From Apostichopus japonicus (lineage: Eukaryota > Echinodermata > Holothuroidea > Aspidochirotida > Stichopodidae), in NCBI RefSeq assembly GCF_037975245.1, contig NC_092561.1:12647001-12711000 (forward strand): a stretch of 64,000 bases of DNA, given 5' to 3'. Of the stretch, positions 47,101 through 62,100 are shown piece after piece. Both the position numbers and the translations under genes were made by a program. The number at the start of each line of letters is the position of its first letter. Positions within the stretch are counted from its first letter, which is position 1. The notes below the pieces were generated by a model. It was not told where the DNA came from, did no database searches, and saw only the letters and a list, made by a program, of their open reading frames with translations.

Positions 47101-50100
47101 TATCACACAAGTAACTTGTGGTACTGAATTTAATAGCATGGAAGGCCAAAATGAGGATTTTATAATCTATGCATAGATTTGTAGGTGACCAATGCAGCTA
47201 TTTCAGTATTGGAGTATAGTTGGCAGTATATATATTTGCTCTGTGAACAATTCTAGCAGCTATGTTCTGGTTTTTGCAGTCTAGATAATTGGGTAGAAGA
47301 TGTGCCAACTAGTAATTAATTTGGGTAAACAAGCATACTGGAAATTACTGTGTGAATAAGGTTTTCAGTTGCAGTTTTATCAAGATATTTACAAAGTTGA
47401 CCCACTTGTCTAATATCTAATATACAGTTGTGTACCACAGGAGTGGCATGTACAATTTTATCACCAATAAGGAGTGAAAGATTCTTAAATTCACATCTAT
47501 CCTGAGACAGACTGAAAACAATTACCTCTGTGATATCAATTATTTTTTTCACATCTACAATCTATCCCATGAATACATAAATCAATCTTGGATAGAGCAC
47601 ATTCACAATCTAACCCCAGAAATACATAAATCAATCTTGGATAGAGCACATCCACAATCTAACCCCATGAATACATAAATCAATCTTGGATAGAGCACAT
47701 CCACAATCTAACCCCATGAATACATAAATCAATCTTGGATAGAGCACATTCACAATCTAACCCCATGAATACATAAATCAATCTTGGATAGAGCACATTC
47801 ACAATCTAACCCCATGAATACATAAATCCATCTTGGATAGAGCACATTCACAATCTAACCCCAGGAATACATAAATCAATCTTGGATAGAGCACATTCAC
47901 AATCTAACCCCATGAATACATAAATCAATCTTGGATAGAGCACATCCACAATCTAACCCCATGAATACATAAATCAATCTTGGATAGAGCACATTCACAA
48001 TCTAACCCCATGAATACATAAATCAATCTTGGATAGAGCACATTCACAATCTAACCCCAGGAATACATAAATCAATCTTGGATAAGGCACATTCACAATC
48101 TAACCCCATGAATACATAAATCCATCTTGGATAGAGCACATCCACAATCTAACCCCATGAATACATAAATCAATCTTGGATAGAGCACATCCACAATCTA
48201 ACCCCATGAATACATAAATCCATCTTGGATAGAGCACATTCACAATCTAACCCCATGAATACATAAATCAATCTTGGATAGAGCACATCCACAATCTAAC
48301 CCCATGAATACATAATTCCATCTTGGATAGAGCACATCCACAATCTAACCCCATGAATACATAATTCCATCTTGGATAGAGCACATTCACAATCTAACCC
48401 CATGAATACATAAATCAATCTTGGATAGAGCACATCCACAATCTAACCCCATGAATACATAAATCAATCTTGGATAGAGCACATCCACAATCTAACCCCA
48501 TGAATACATAAATCCATCTTGGATAGACACATCCACAGTCTAACCCCATGAATACATAAATCAATCTTGGATACAGCACATCCACAATCTAACCCCATGA
48601 ATACATAAATCCATCTTGGATAGACACATCCACAATCTAACCCCATGAATACATAAATCAATCTTGGATAGAGCACATTCACAATCTAACCCAAGGAATA
48701 CATAATTCCATCTTGGATAGAGCACATCCACAATCTAACCCCATGAATACATAAATCCATCTTGGATAGACACATCCACAATCTAACCCCATGAATATAT
48801 AAATCCATCTTGGATAGAGCACGGTTAAGATCATTTGGATCAAAGGTGACATAGAGTTGAGTATCATCAGCATAAAACATATAATTAATATCATACAAAC
48901 TTATTAGTTTTCCGAGAGCGAAATATATATCAAAAAGAGGACTGGACCCAGGATAGCCCCTGGAGGAACGCCATGGTGCAAAACATGCCAGAACTAAACT
49001 GGGATAATTGGACTGTTTGTGAGGTATGTTCGTAATATGATTTGAACCACCTTAAAACAGCTCAACGGATATTAAAATCTGTTCCAATTTAGATAGTCAA
49101 ATGTCATGATCCACTGTGTCAAAGGCTACAGACAGATCTAGTTATACTAATGAAACATATTTCTTGTTATCAAGGGAGGAGAAAAGATCATCAGCTCTTA
49201 CCAGGGCAGATTCAGTGCTACAACATGGTTGGGGGGGGGGTATGGGGGCAGGTGGGAACGACATTTATATCTCCTATATGGAGCATGATTATCCAAAACT
49301 TTAATGAGTGTATTGTTATAGTCATTAATACTGCTATCAATGTCACCATGAGAAGATGGAAGCAAACAACCTAACTCAATGTTAAAAGTATCCGGAGAGA
49401 AATGACAAACACTGTGGGAAGATATATAGGTAGTTTACAATTTAAGCTTGGACTGGTCAAGGGTTGCAAGTACCGCAAGGTGGTCACAAAGGTAAAATTT
49501 GTGAGACCAAACTTGACTGACAAACTAATGGTCCCTTCTAGTAATAAGAAGGTCAAGTGTATGTCCACCCTGAGTCAAGTTGATGTCCACCCTGAGTCAA
49601 GTGTATATCCACCCCCTGAGTCAAGTGTATGTCCACCCTGAGTCGAGTGGATGTCCACCCTGAGTCAAGTGTATGTCCACCCTGAGTCAAGTGTTTGTCC
49701 ACCATGATGTGTTTTATCAAAGACATTTGTTGCAGACTAAATGTATCACAGGTTCGAGTAATGTGGCTGATGAGTCTGGAGGAGTATTGGGTGCATGAGA
49801 ACTGAAATCCCCAAAGATAAGAAATTTATCCTGTGTAGTGCATTCTCCAGAAAACAATGAAATTCAATCTGAAATATTGATAAAGTGGAACTGTTTTCCG
49901 TGAAGGAGGAGGGTGGTAAAAGAAAAACATTTTGAAAGACTATCCCACTCCCAAGAAACTGGATATAAGATTTCAAAGGATTTGAAACCGGGGAGAGATT
50001 CAGTTATTGGAGATAGATGCTAAGAACATACTACAAGAACCCCACCACCATGGGAGCCCCTACAAATCTAGAAAGGTTACAACCAGTAGGTTTTATCCTT

Positions 50101-53100
50101 CAGCAAAGGAATAATAAATTGATTCACCTGGTCAGTTCTGACAAATACTAACATAAAGCAAAGCATGTCTTACGACGTGCAGCTTAATATCCCATAAATT
50201 AATACCTGTGGATAATTTAAGATCAACAATACCTTGTATTTGTTCACTATTCCTTTAAATATATCTCAGGATGACAGAGAATCATAAATTGAAGTGTACT
50301 GAACTCCTGTTAAGCAACAAGTTTTCATTTATATACAGAAATACTCTTCCATTTAACTATGATATGCTTACAGCTTTCCTCTTCAATAATTCATCCACTT
50401 TCCACTTGTGTCCTTCAACTGCTGGTCGCTTCAGATAGATGTCTGGGTTAAACCTGGTAACAAGAGACACATAAAAATAAATTACCAGTATCAGAACCTC
50501 ACCAGGAAGGTTTCCATTTATAATGTTTCTTCTCATCAAGTACCAGCAATTATTCATCATATAGCGATCACAACCAATTTTCAAGCTTAATGCAGAACTG
50601 TCTACAAAGATGTATGCTGTATAGTGTAACATAAATATTTCAGGGTACTACTAATATAATGGTTATGATTTGTAAAAATTGGACCTTTTACCATGACCAA
50701 AGATGAACTCCACACCAAAGTTAGCTTAACGTATGGGAGTCCCTCAGACTCATTCCCTAAAAGTGTTTGTAAACTGTACAAGAGTCAATTTGCAAGGCTT
50801 TATTCGAATGGTTTTGTACATGGCATATACAGCAAAATTAACATAGACATCTGCTCACCATCTTAACTTATTAAAGACAATACTGTGATTTCACAAACTA
50901 CCAAACTATGGGGAAGATTTCTAGCTGAATATTCTACTAAGCAGAAGGTTGTGTGCTGATCCTACAGATATAAGTGTCAAAACAAGAAAAGAAACAAAAG
51001 AAATAAACAAGCCTTGATGAGCTAAAAGAGAAGAAGGTCAGCACTTAATTAAGAGACTAATTATCTTGATGATAAAACAATGGAAGTCATAACTGTTTAT
51101 CAAAAACCATTTTCGTAGTTTGTCTTTAATTCATTACAAAGTTTTTCTACTTCAGATATGCTGATCACTTTAGAGAAGCAGAAGCTAGAAGTGAGTTGAA
51201 AACATGACATGAAGGTAAGACACCTTTGACTGTGGTAGTGTGGGAGTACTAATAATATATAAAGACATAGGTTCCACAGCGTTTTACCTATATTATAGAT
51301 TCCACAAAGTGCCATTAAGTCTTACATATAACATAGTTTTTACCTATAACATATGTTTCAAAGATTCACCAACAACTCAAAATCTATAAAGAGCAAAAAG
51401 AACAAACAAAAAGCAGGGGAAGGGACCAGCAGATGTAGTAAAGGTGGGTACTCACCACCAATCAGTAATGAAGATTTCTGGGAAGGGACCAGCAGATGTA
51501 GTAAAGGTGGGTACTCACCACCAATCAGTAATGAAGATTTCTTCCTGTGCAGCTTCCAGGGTATCAGCTATACTTTGGAAGTACAGTTCTCCATCCGCAA
51601 ACCTGCACATCAAATAAACAAAATATTGAAAATATTTATTGAAATCAAACTAAAGCAACAACAACAACAAAACAGAGATACTTTGCACGTACACATACAA
51701 TATTTTTTGTCCAAACTTGTTATCACCTTTAAAAGGCTTAGGTACATATAGTGTATCTACCCTTCACCGTTTTTGCTCATGCACAGTGCTGCTTTTTCTG
51801 TATTAACTCTTCAAACATGAATTGAGTAGATACATAATACAACAAGATATTGTTTGTTTCTTGCTCACTTTAATTACTTACCAATGAGCAAAGGTTTGCA
51901 TTCTGACCGGAGCAAAGGATCCGTGCTGATGAGCCTGACAATATTCTGAGCCCTTGGCTGCCTTGAGAATTTCCACCATCCATTCACGAGCTGCCAGTTT
52001 ACTGGTACACCTCACACGTAATGTCCTAAGTGTTAGCAACATGTAAATTACAATCATACATCCATCATCAGAATATTTAAATCCACAGTCAGGTGTGGAC
52101 AGTATATTTTAATGTCAATAATGGTTGCATTTATGATTAATTTGTGAATTCCTGTCAATATGATCACACAAGAGAGACTATGCTGAGAAAGACAAATAAC
52201 GTGATGAATTCAATAGTTTGCTCCTATTCCTATCTTCAGGTACACGTATATGATTGCTTCAGGGATAAGGGTCCTCATTTAATTAAACTCGCTTCACAAA
52301 GGAGAAAACATGAATGTGAAGATACTGTTACTGATACTAGGTTTTGTCGTATTGCTGCCATGGCACAGGGTGGCAGGTTTTGGGTTCATGACATTTAATA
52401 TTTAATGCGGAGGTTAGAGAGAAATATTCCAGAGGGTGCTATCAGACACAAGGTCTTCCATTCCATTTTTAATGTTAACAGTTAGAATTTAGGGATAGTA
52501 AACCAAGTGTTGGATAAGAATGTTCTTAAGATTTACTGGTTTGGCTTGCAATGTTTATGTAGGTAACACACCATTCCCATATGTGTGAGGGTCCTACAAC
52601 AGTTAAGCAACTAACCGATGTTGATTTGAGATGACAAGGCACTTGCTCCTCCCGGTATCCTCCTTACCACACTGGGCACTGAAGCTTTTGTCAAAGAGCA
52701 TCACCCCTCTAGTTTCTCCATCGTTAGGTCTCATGTATGCAAGGAAAGAGTCCTTTGTTATCAGCCACCTATGTTTATAAAAACAATAATTACCTCATTA
52801 TAGTGTTGAAACTTTGAAAGAGCAATGTAAAAACGTGGAAGCTTGAGTATGCCTTAAAGGCATTGAAGACTCGCCCCAAACCGCGTGTGGCCATCTGAAA
52901 AAGTTAACTTTCCGTTGCTTGCAAGTGACGTTTTGTTCGTGTCGTTACAAAATGCAGACAGTGCAGTAATGAAACGTGATACCTTGTTATCTTTAGCTGG
53001 ACCTGAGACGTCCATCCCTGTTATTGTTTGTACACTGTGCTGTGGGTATTGACCGCAGCTGTATGCACTGACTGTACACTAGTGTCTAATTACCGATGGT

Positions 53101-56100
53101 AGCAAGCGGTATGTGTGTGTATTTACTGGGATCGATGGTGGTGCCTAACATTTCTGTTACACCTCATTCAAAACTAGGTCAGATTACTGGCATTAGACGT
53201 TTCTTTTTGCGCGAGTCTTCACACCCTTCAACCTTGAACAAAGACTTATAGAAATATGATACAACTCAAAGATCAAAATCATTAAAAGTTTAGTGAAAAC
53301 AAATGGTATTATGGGTTAGGCTCTTCAAGTCATTAACTTGTTCATTTCCAGTTCATTGACCACAAACTGATATATTTCATTATTTCAGTACAAACAAAAC
53401 TGAGGTGAAAAACTAAGTACATATTGTACACATGTTTCCTTAACATATATTTTCTTACCTTTTTGAATATCTAGCTTTAATCTTGCAGCTAGGGCAACAT
53501 GAGCAAATTCCTGAAAGAACATGGTGGCCACCAGACTTTTTAAACACCCATCCTTCCCTGATGATGTAAGAATTAACATTTATAAATCAATTCTGTCCTA
53601 GTACACCCTATTTTCAAAGGTATTGTAAGAAACAAAAATCTTCCAGAAAAGTCAGGATGAATATAAAATGATGCTATTTTCCATTTATAATTACAGAGTA
53701 CAGTCAATAGATTTGGGGAATATCTACAAAAGTCAACATCAAGGGTATAATATTTACAGTGAAATATGAAGTATAGAGATTGATGGGAATGCTTCTTTCT
53801 CCATCATTACCAATATTATTCTGCTGAGCAATTCCTAATCTCAATTGCCTAAAATCACCATGTACTGGAATCTTAGTCACTTCCCTCAATACTCTGCTGA
53901 GCAATGATTTGTGGAATGACACTTGGCTACTCTAACCATCTACTGGAATCTTAGTCACATCCCTCAATACTCTGCTGAGCAATGATTTGTGGAATGACAC
54001 TTGGCTACTCTAACCATCTACTGGAATCTTAGTCACATCCCTCAATACTCTGCTTAGCAATGATTTGTGGAATGACACTTGTCTACTCTAACCATCTACT
54101 GGAATCTTAGTCACATCCCTCAAATACTCTACTGAGCAATGATTTGAGGAATGACACTTGTCTACTCTAACCATCTACTGGAATCTTAGTCACATCCCTC
54201 AAATACTCTGCTGGGCAATGATTTGTGGAATGACACTTGTCTACTCTAACCATCTACTGGAAACTTAGTCACTAACCTCATATACTCTGTTGAACAATGA
54301 CTTGTGGAATAACACTTGGATACTCTAACCATCTACTGGAATCTTAGTCATATCCCTCAAATACTCTGCTGAGCAATGATTTGTGGAATGACAATTGGCT
54401 ACTCTTACCATCTACTGGAATCTTAGTCACATCCCTCAAATACTCTGCTGGGCAATGATTTGTGGAATGACTTGTCTACTCTAACCATCTACTGGAAACT
54501 TAGTCACTAACCTCATATACTCTGTTGAACAATGACTTGTGGAATAACACTTGGATACTCTTACCATCTACTGGAATCTTAGTCATATCCCTCAAATACT
54601 CTGCTGAGCAATGATTTGTGGAATGACAATTGGCTACTCTTACCATCTACTGGAATCTTAGTCACATCCCTCAATACTCTGCTGAGCAATGATTTGAGGA
54701 ATGACACTTGGCTACTCTTACCATCTACTGGAATCTTAGTCACATCCCTCAAATACTCTGCTGAGCAATGATTTGTGGAATGACACTTGGCTAATCTTAC
54801 CACCTACTGGAATCTTAATAACATCCCTCAAATTCTCTGCTGAGCAATGATTTGTGGAATGACAATTGGCTACTCTTACCATCTACTGGAATCTTAGTCA
54901 CATTCCTCAATACTCTGCTTAGCAATGATTTGTGGAATGACAATTGGCTACTCTTACCATCTACTGGAATCTTAGTCACATCCCTCAAATACTCTGCTGA
55001 GCAATGATTTGTGAATGACACTTGGCTAATCTAACCATCTACTGGAATCTTAGTCACATCCCTCAAATACTCTACTGAGCAATGATTTGTGGAATGACAA
55101 TTGGCTACTCTTACCATCTACTGGAATCTTAGTCACATCCCTCAAAACTCTGCTGAGCAATGATTTGTGGAATGACACTTGTCTACTCTAACCATCTATT
55201 GGAATCTTAGTCACATCCCTCAAATTCTCTGCTGAGCAATGATTTGTGGAATGACAATTGGCCACTCTTACCATCTACTGGAATCTTAGTCACATCCCTC
55301 AATACTCTGATGAGCGATGATTTGTGGAATGACACTTGTCTACTCTAACCATCTACTGGAATCTTAGTCACATCCCTCACATACTCTGCTGAGCAATGAT
55401 TTGTGGAATGACACTTGACTACTCTTACCATCTACTGGAAACTTAGTCACATCCCTCAAATACTCTGCTGAGCAATGATTTGAGGAATGACACTTGGCTA
55501 CTCTAACCATCTACTGGAATCTTAGTCATCCCTAAACTTACTTTGCTTTAAGTCCAAGTTCATCAATAAATGAAAGCTCACTCACTTCAAAGAATTCCAG
55601 CTGTGCAAAGAGGTGAAAAGTTTGGAATATGTGAGCTACATGGTGTTGTGAAAATAACATTGTGAAGTGTTTCATGTTAGCTACAAGGTGTTGTGAAAAT
55701 AACATTGTGATGTGTTTCATGTTAGCTACATAGTGTTGTGAAAGTAACATCGTGAAGTGCTTCATGTTAGCTTAATGGTGTTGGTGAGAATAAAAATTGT
55801 GACATGCTTCATGAAGAAGTAAGCTATCCTTACACTGCACCGACACTATACTCACACTCACCTTCAACAGTTAACATGACTGATACTTATTATTACTGTA
55901 GAGTCTGCAGAAATGTTTCTTTCTTACAACAAATGGTAAATAACATCTTGGTTTGGTACCAGCAACTGCTGACATTTATCAAGAATTGAGATAAGAATCT
56001 AGAATTCTTATTACACTCATTACTGTGAAGTTCCACAGAATTAATGTACACAATGAAGAATGAAGGGTACACAATACTGTACCAGTGCCTGGGCAATAAC

Positions 56101-59100
56101 TTAGATGACACATTGTGGACTTATTGTGTAAAGTAATATTCATCAGACTTTAATATGCATGCAAGTGGGTAGAAGGAGTGTTAACCAATACTGAACTTTA
56201 CCACTCCATTTCTGTCTGGAATTTACAAATATTGGTGCAGATATGGTGCACTTTCTTTAATGAGGCCCAATGAACTGGTGCAGATATGATGCACTTTCTT
56301 TTAATGAGGCCCAATGAACTGGTGCAGATATGATGCACTTTCTTTAATGAGGCCCAATGAACTGGTGCAGATATGATGCACTTTCTTTTAATGAGGCCCA
56401 ATGAACTGGTGCAGATATGATGCACTTTCTTTAATGAGGCCCAATGAACTGGTGCAGATATGGTGTACTTTCTTTTAATGAGGCCCAATGAACTGGTGCA
56501 GATATGGTGCACTTTCAGTCAGCAAACTTCAAATAAAGATGTCTCTGTCTTTTCTTATTTTCCTAATATTTCACTGCCACATTACTATGAATAGATAAAA
56601 CAGTTATTAATCACATGAATAAAACAAACGAGTTATTAATCACACATATCTGAAGGCTATGAGTTTACCACAGATGGATGGTTTTGTAGAACCTGGTTAT
56701 CCAGAACAGCCTGCAGGTACTTTTGAAGGTGAGCCTACACAGGATAAAAGAAACAAATTATTACAATTTGTACAATAATATTTTGATAGGTCTTATATTA
56801 TCTTAAAACGGTGATTGGTTTAATTAAATTATATGCTTTTACTATATTATAAAGAAGTTTACATTCATTCCTAATTTGGGTGATAAATCAATTTTGTTTG
56901 GTAATATTTTCTGCATATGACTGACTCACTGTCTTCATAACAACTAAAGAATGTGTGACAAACTTATGTTAATCTATATTGAACCAAATCGAGTGATGGA
57001 ACGCAGATGCATGTTTTTAGTTAGCCTGATCAACAAAATACTCCAACTACAATTAAAACACTATCTTTATCACCACTCAGGAGGATCAGAACACTCGGTG
57101 GTTTACATCTTTCCTATCGTACAAATGCACCAGTCATTGTTAACATGCATCCATAAAACATCAAACGTTTCAGAACACTCGGTTGTTTACATCCTTCCTA
57201 TCATACAAATGCAACAGTCTTTGCTAACATGCATCCATGAAACGTGAAACGTTTCAGAACACTCGGTTGTTTACGTCTTTCCTACCATACAAATGCAAGT
57301 CATTGTTATTATGCATCCATAAAACGTCAAATGTTTGAGAACACTCTGTTGTTTACATCTTTCCTATCATACAAATGCAACAGTCTTTGCTAACATGCAT
57401 CAATGAAACGTCAAACGTTTCAGAACACTCAGGTGTTTACATCTCTCCTATCGTACAAATGCACCAGTCATTGTTAACATGCATCCATAAAACGTCAAAC
57501 GTTTCAGAACACTCGGTTGTTTACATCCTTCCTATCATACAAATGCAACAGTCTTTGCTAACATGCATCCATGAAACGTCAAATGTTTGAGAACACTCTG
57601 TTGTTTACATCTTTCCTATCATACAAATGCAACAGTCTTTGCTAACATGCATCAATGAAACGTCAAACGTTTCAGAACACTCAGGTGTTTACATCTCTCC
57701 TATCATACAAATGCAACAGTCATTGTTAACATGCATTCATAAAATGTCAAACGTTTCAGAACACTCGGTTATTTACGTCTTTCCTATCATACAAATGCAA
57801 CAGTCATTGTTATCATGCATCCATAAAACGTCAAACGGTAGAAGCAAATTTTTTTTTCAAGTTTCATGCATCAGCCATCCTGACCTGCCACACAGAAGAT
57901 GTGATTTGAAAATTGATTGATGCCATTCACCTAGTTGGAGAGAATGTAGTCATGTTAACTTCAAAAATGGTATTGCCAGATTGCATAGCTAATAAGAAAT
58001 TTGTTCATTTGAAATCAGTGTTTGGTGGCGATGATATATGCAATTCCTGTGGATTGCCATCTTGTCAATTTTGGTTTCCAGAAAGAGAAAACTATGTAGT
58101 CTCTTATACTGTTGCAAAATTGTGAGGGGGACCGCAGATCGCAAAGTCGGCAATGACTATAAAGCGGATCGCAAAGTGGGTAATTACTGTTACGGTTAGA
58201 TTCGTCCAACACGGCAGCATAGAGAAGCGCTGTGGTCAAAGCTGAAGTCAAAGTGAATTAATCAGGTCACACATCCAGTCTATGCATGATTATTTCTTTA
58301 ATGCCGCCCTCATTTTCTTTCGGGAAACATTTCTATACCGTAGTTTTGATTTTTAAAAGTGGATGAGGTGAAAGTAATAGTTTTCAAATTTGACTTTCAG
58401 CAAGCTTAAGATGAGATTGCCAAGCAACAAAAATATCTGTAACAACAAAAGATGATGGTTAGCAATTGCCTTCTTCCAGCATTTTCAATTTCATAAACCT
58501 ACCATCCTCTTAGCCATGTTCTTAGAGCGAACCAAAGCATCTGGAGTCCTCGGAAAGTGAGGTAAGCGACGTTGTGACTTTTCTCTGTAAGCTCTGCTTC
58601 TCTCTCGATGACTGTGAATAAACGAAAAGGAATCAAACTTTTCATAGTGGAGAACTGTTACAATCAATGGTGGCTTTGAATTATCAAGATGTCACATGAA
58701 TAGGAACAAGAGGATAGGTTGGAATGCTACTAGTGGAGAAATATATCTTCTTTGTATTGGATCTGTACCTCTTCAAAAGAACAATAATAACACAAGAAAA
58801 AGACCAAAAGTTAACTAGAGTTTGGCTGACATCATCTGCATAAAGCAGACTAGGTCAGTGAAAGAATTTACAAGTCATCAAAGTTTCTCACATGACCTGT
58901 TAACATTTTGCTGTTGACTTTCTCCATTCCTTCATTCTTAATAATTTGTATTTACAAGGAAATCATGCAATTTAAAAGACCTTTGGTCAAATAATGCTGA
59001 CAGTGGACAAGACTAACTTTTGATCTCCAAAAGGAATGTTCAGTGTAGCTTTGTATATAAGCATTTCTTCGTGTAGCTTGAGAAAGTGATGATATCGTCG

Positions 59101-62100
59101 TCTCACTGTCCAGATGCAATTCATGTGATGAATTTCCATGAAATATCTGGAACAGAATAAACAATCAACATGTTTATGTCAAATTAAAGCCCTCTCCATC
59201 AGGAATAATGCTTCATATTTTACAAACATACTGATATGTACTACGCTACATATTCCTGACAGGCTGTGTTATTTCTATAAAAAGAAAAAGATTATGCCTT
59301 TCATGAAACATGAAAACACCAAAAACTGATAATTTCAAAGGCATTTTGAGAGCAACCATAGTCTCTAACAAAAGATCTGTTATGAGCAGCTCAACGAAGC
59401 TAGCAAACAAAAATGAATGCAAAGTAGTTTGATCATGAGAACACACTGGAATGGTTGGAGGGGTTGTTTTAATATGAAACTATACTCGAAGATTAGATTT
59501 GTTGAATCTCAAGTTGACACATCAACTATCTAACTTGTAGTATCATCTCAACTTAGGAGGATTGTGCTGTGTGTAGCTACAGCTCTATGGATATTATATT
59601 TATTTACTATTATATTAGTGTACATTCAGTATAAACAAAGTTGTTGTGAGAACAACTTATCTCTCTTCAACAATATCATACAATACACATAATATCGCAG
59701 GTATCATTTTTCGCAGTATCGCAATATTGCATTTTCACAGGTACCATCTTCAAACCAATTCGGTACACAAAACAAAATAATCCTTTCAAATGATGTTTTG
59801 TTGAGGAACTTAGCTGGTATTTCTGTTGACTCTATCCATTGAATGTACAGTAGTGTTCATCAATGGAGTTCATCAATCATGAGGCAATTTAAAAGCAAGC
59901 TTAAAATTGATTTGATTACTCACAGATTTGGGTTCAAGGTTCTTTCGGACCTCCCACTGATCTGTCCAACGTCAGTTATCTGAACAATGATGTCATTATT
60001 CTCTACAAACGGAAAACGGTCCTTATCTGTAAATGGTTTCCGTTTCTCATACACCATCTTGTAACCCTTGTCTGTTGTGCCTGTCAATACAATATGGATA
60101 AAATTTGAATGTTGTAGAAAAGTACCTAAGAATAAGCAGAACTTTAAACATGAAAAATCAGGCCTTCAGATGCTTAAAGGTGGGGGGGGGGGGGAGGGGC
60201 ACAAAGATAACATGTGAGGTAAATACTCTTTTTGAGCAGTTGATCTTAAAGTGTTTGTATAAATCTCCCCAAAACTTACTGGTATGAGGATTATCTTCAC
60301 TCCTCTCTCACCTGTCTCCATTCTACATATGCATTCAATCTATCTAACCTACAAAAGTTGGTAACATTTTAGCACTGCACCCCCATTAGGTCAGTGGGGG
60401 GCACAGTGCTAAAATTAGTGTTCACACAGGTCCAAAAATGCTTGCTCTCCACGTCTATTGGATCAGACCATATAAATATCCAATTTAGCTCTAAAATAGT
60501 TGTTACTACTACTATCTATTATGCAGGCCCAGGGTTCGCATTAGCCGCGAGATTGCGCGATACGCGCAATTTGATCTCATTTGGAATAAACGATTAGTAA
60601 AAAGCCACTTGCGATTATTATTTTTTAGTTATCCTGTCTTTAATCCATAAACATCTCGTAAAATTCCTTGTCAGCCTTTCCTTCTATGAAATAAACGAAT
60701 GAATAAATAATAATTTCTTCCACATGGTAGCCTAACACCACACTAAGTAATGAGAAATTCTAGCAAAGCCTAACCATCTGTTTATTCGTTGAAGTTGTGA
60801 CACAGTTATAAGATATCCATGGAATACTTTCATTATTGCTGTTACGTTCGACCACATGGTTGCCTAACACCACACTAAGTCAATGGGGGTAACCTAGCCT
60901 AGCCATCCGTTTATTAGCTGAAATTGTGACGCAGTTATAAGATATCCATGGAATACTTTCGTTATTGCTGTTATCCACATGGTAGCCGAACACCACACTA
61001 AGTCAATGGGAAACCTGCCTAACCATCAGTTTGCAACTTTGTTTTTACAAAAATCACACTTTGCATAGGATTCGGGTAATAAGTTAGGAACCGGGTAGTA
61101 TCGCGTCGGGCGGGTACCTTCGTTATTGCTGTTATCTTCGACCACATGGTAGTCTAACACCACACTAAGTCAATGGGAAATCTGCCTAACCGTCGGTTTG
61201 GCAATTTTGTTTTTTAAAAATCACACTTTGCATAGGATTCAGGTAATAAATTAGGAACCGGGTTGTATCACGTCGGGCGGGTACCCGGATAACCCGTGTA
61301 AACACTAGCTAAAATGTTACCAACTTTTGTAGGTTAGGTAGATTGAATGCATATATGTAGAATGGAGACAGGTAATCTGAGAGAGTGAAGATAATATTCT
61401 AGTTTTACCACATAATAAGGTCATAACATTAAACATAACGGACTTCCACACTTAGTTATTACATTATACTGTACTGCACTTTTAATAAATGTTCAAATTT
61501 TGCTCTCTGTAAAGCTTATATGACCACTGACCAACATAAGAAGATACATACTAGTGTTATCTCACAATACCCTGTTAACAAGATGATCATGTCTCCATTG
61601 TCACTCATCTCAATGATGTTTGGTCTCTCATTACTATGGGAAAGTTCCATGGATGCCAACGAGTACAGTAGGAATGGCTAGATACATCTCAACATATTGG
61701 CAGTGTTCACAAATAGTGTCCTTTTGTCATTTTAAAAGTAACACCCATTTGTTTAAATTTAAAACATTTTAGTAATGAAATGATCCTCTATTTTTTTTAA
61801 AATCCTGGTAACTTGTGTTGCACAATGTACACAAAAGGTTCATTTTATTTGATTTGAGGTAGGAAAGCATTATGGTTTGACCATCCCCCATCCCCCCCTT
61901 TGCCGCCTTCCCCTCGCCCCCTCAATCACAAGCTTCATACAAGTCAAATACCCAAAGCCTGTCAATGCATAGTAACTTCATGCATGTTGAGTCCAACAAT
62001 TTTCCTTTTGGCTTGGTGAATGCTATATAATGATAATGGACACCAAGAAGCTAAAAATAAACTGAACTTCCCAAACAGACATAACATATTTGTTCTGAGC

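Larger units (their letters stand above)
46796..50110 (-). mobile_element. decayed CR1/L2-like LINE in the same orientation as PLD
   Basis: Read on the - strand from right to left, there is an AP-endonuclease-like [16 protein letters not shown] segment (about 49840-49780), then RT motifs [11 protein letters not shown] (about 49130-49100), [13 protein letters not shown] (about 48975-48935) and [11 protein letters not shown] (about 48875-48840). A thumb-like [14 protein letters not shown] segment follows (about 47390-47330), then the C-terminal [17 protein letters not shown] (about 47000-46945). The 3' end TGTGCTATATAAGACTAATTATGATAATTA is typical of L2/CR1 tails. Stops and shifts show it is dead. 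It fills the intron between exons 11 and 12. Confidence 0.85.

Noticed and set aside
47556-48825. CRISPR array
   Set aside because: Direct repeats are contiguous, with no unique spacers, and the context is a eukaryotic intron. The same reasoning excludes CRISPR for every array here.
49750-49770. tRNA-like GGTTCGAGT
   Set aside because: No acceptor or anticodon stems can be formed around it; it lies in the LINE remnant.
57913-58125. Small + strand gene
   Set aside because: 70 codons without recognised motif, within a PLD intron next to a tandem array; no splice or start support.
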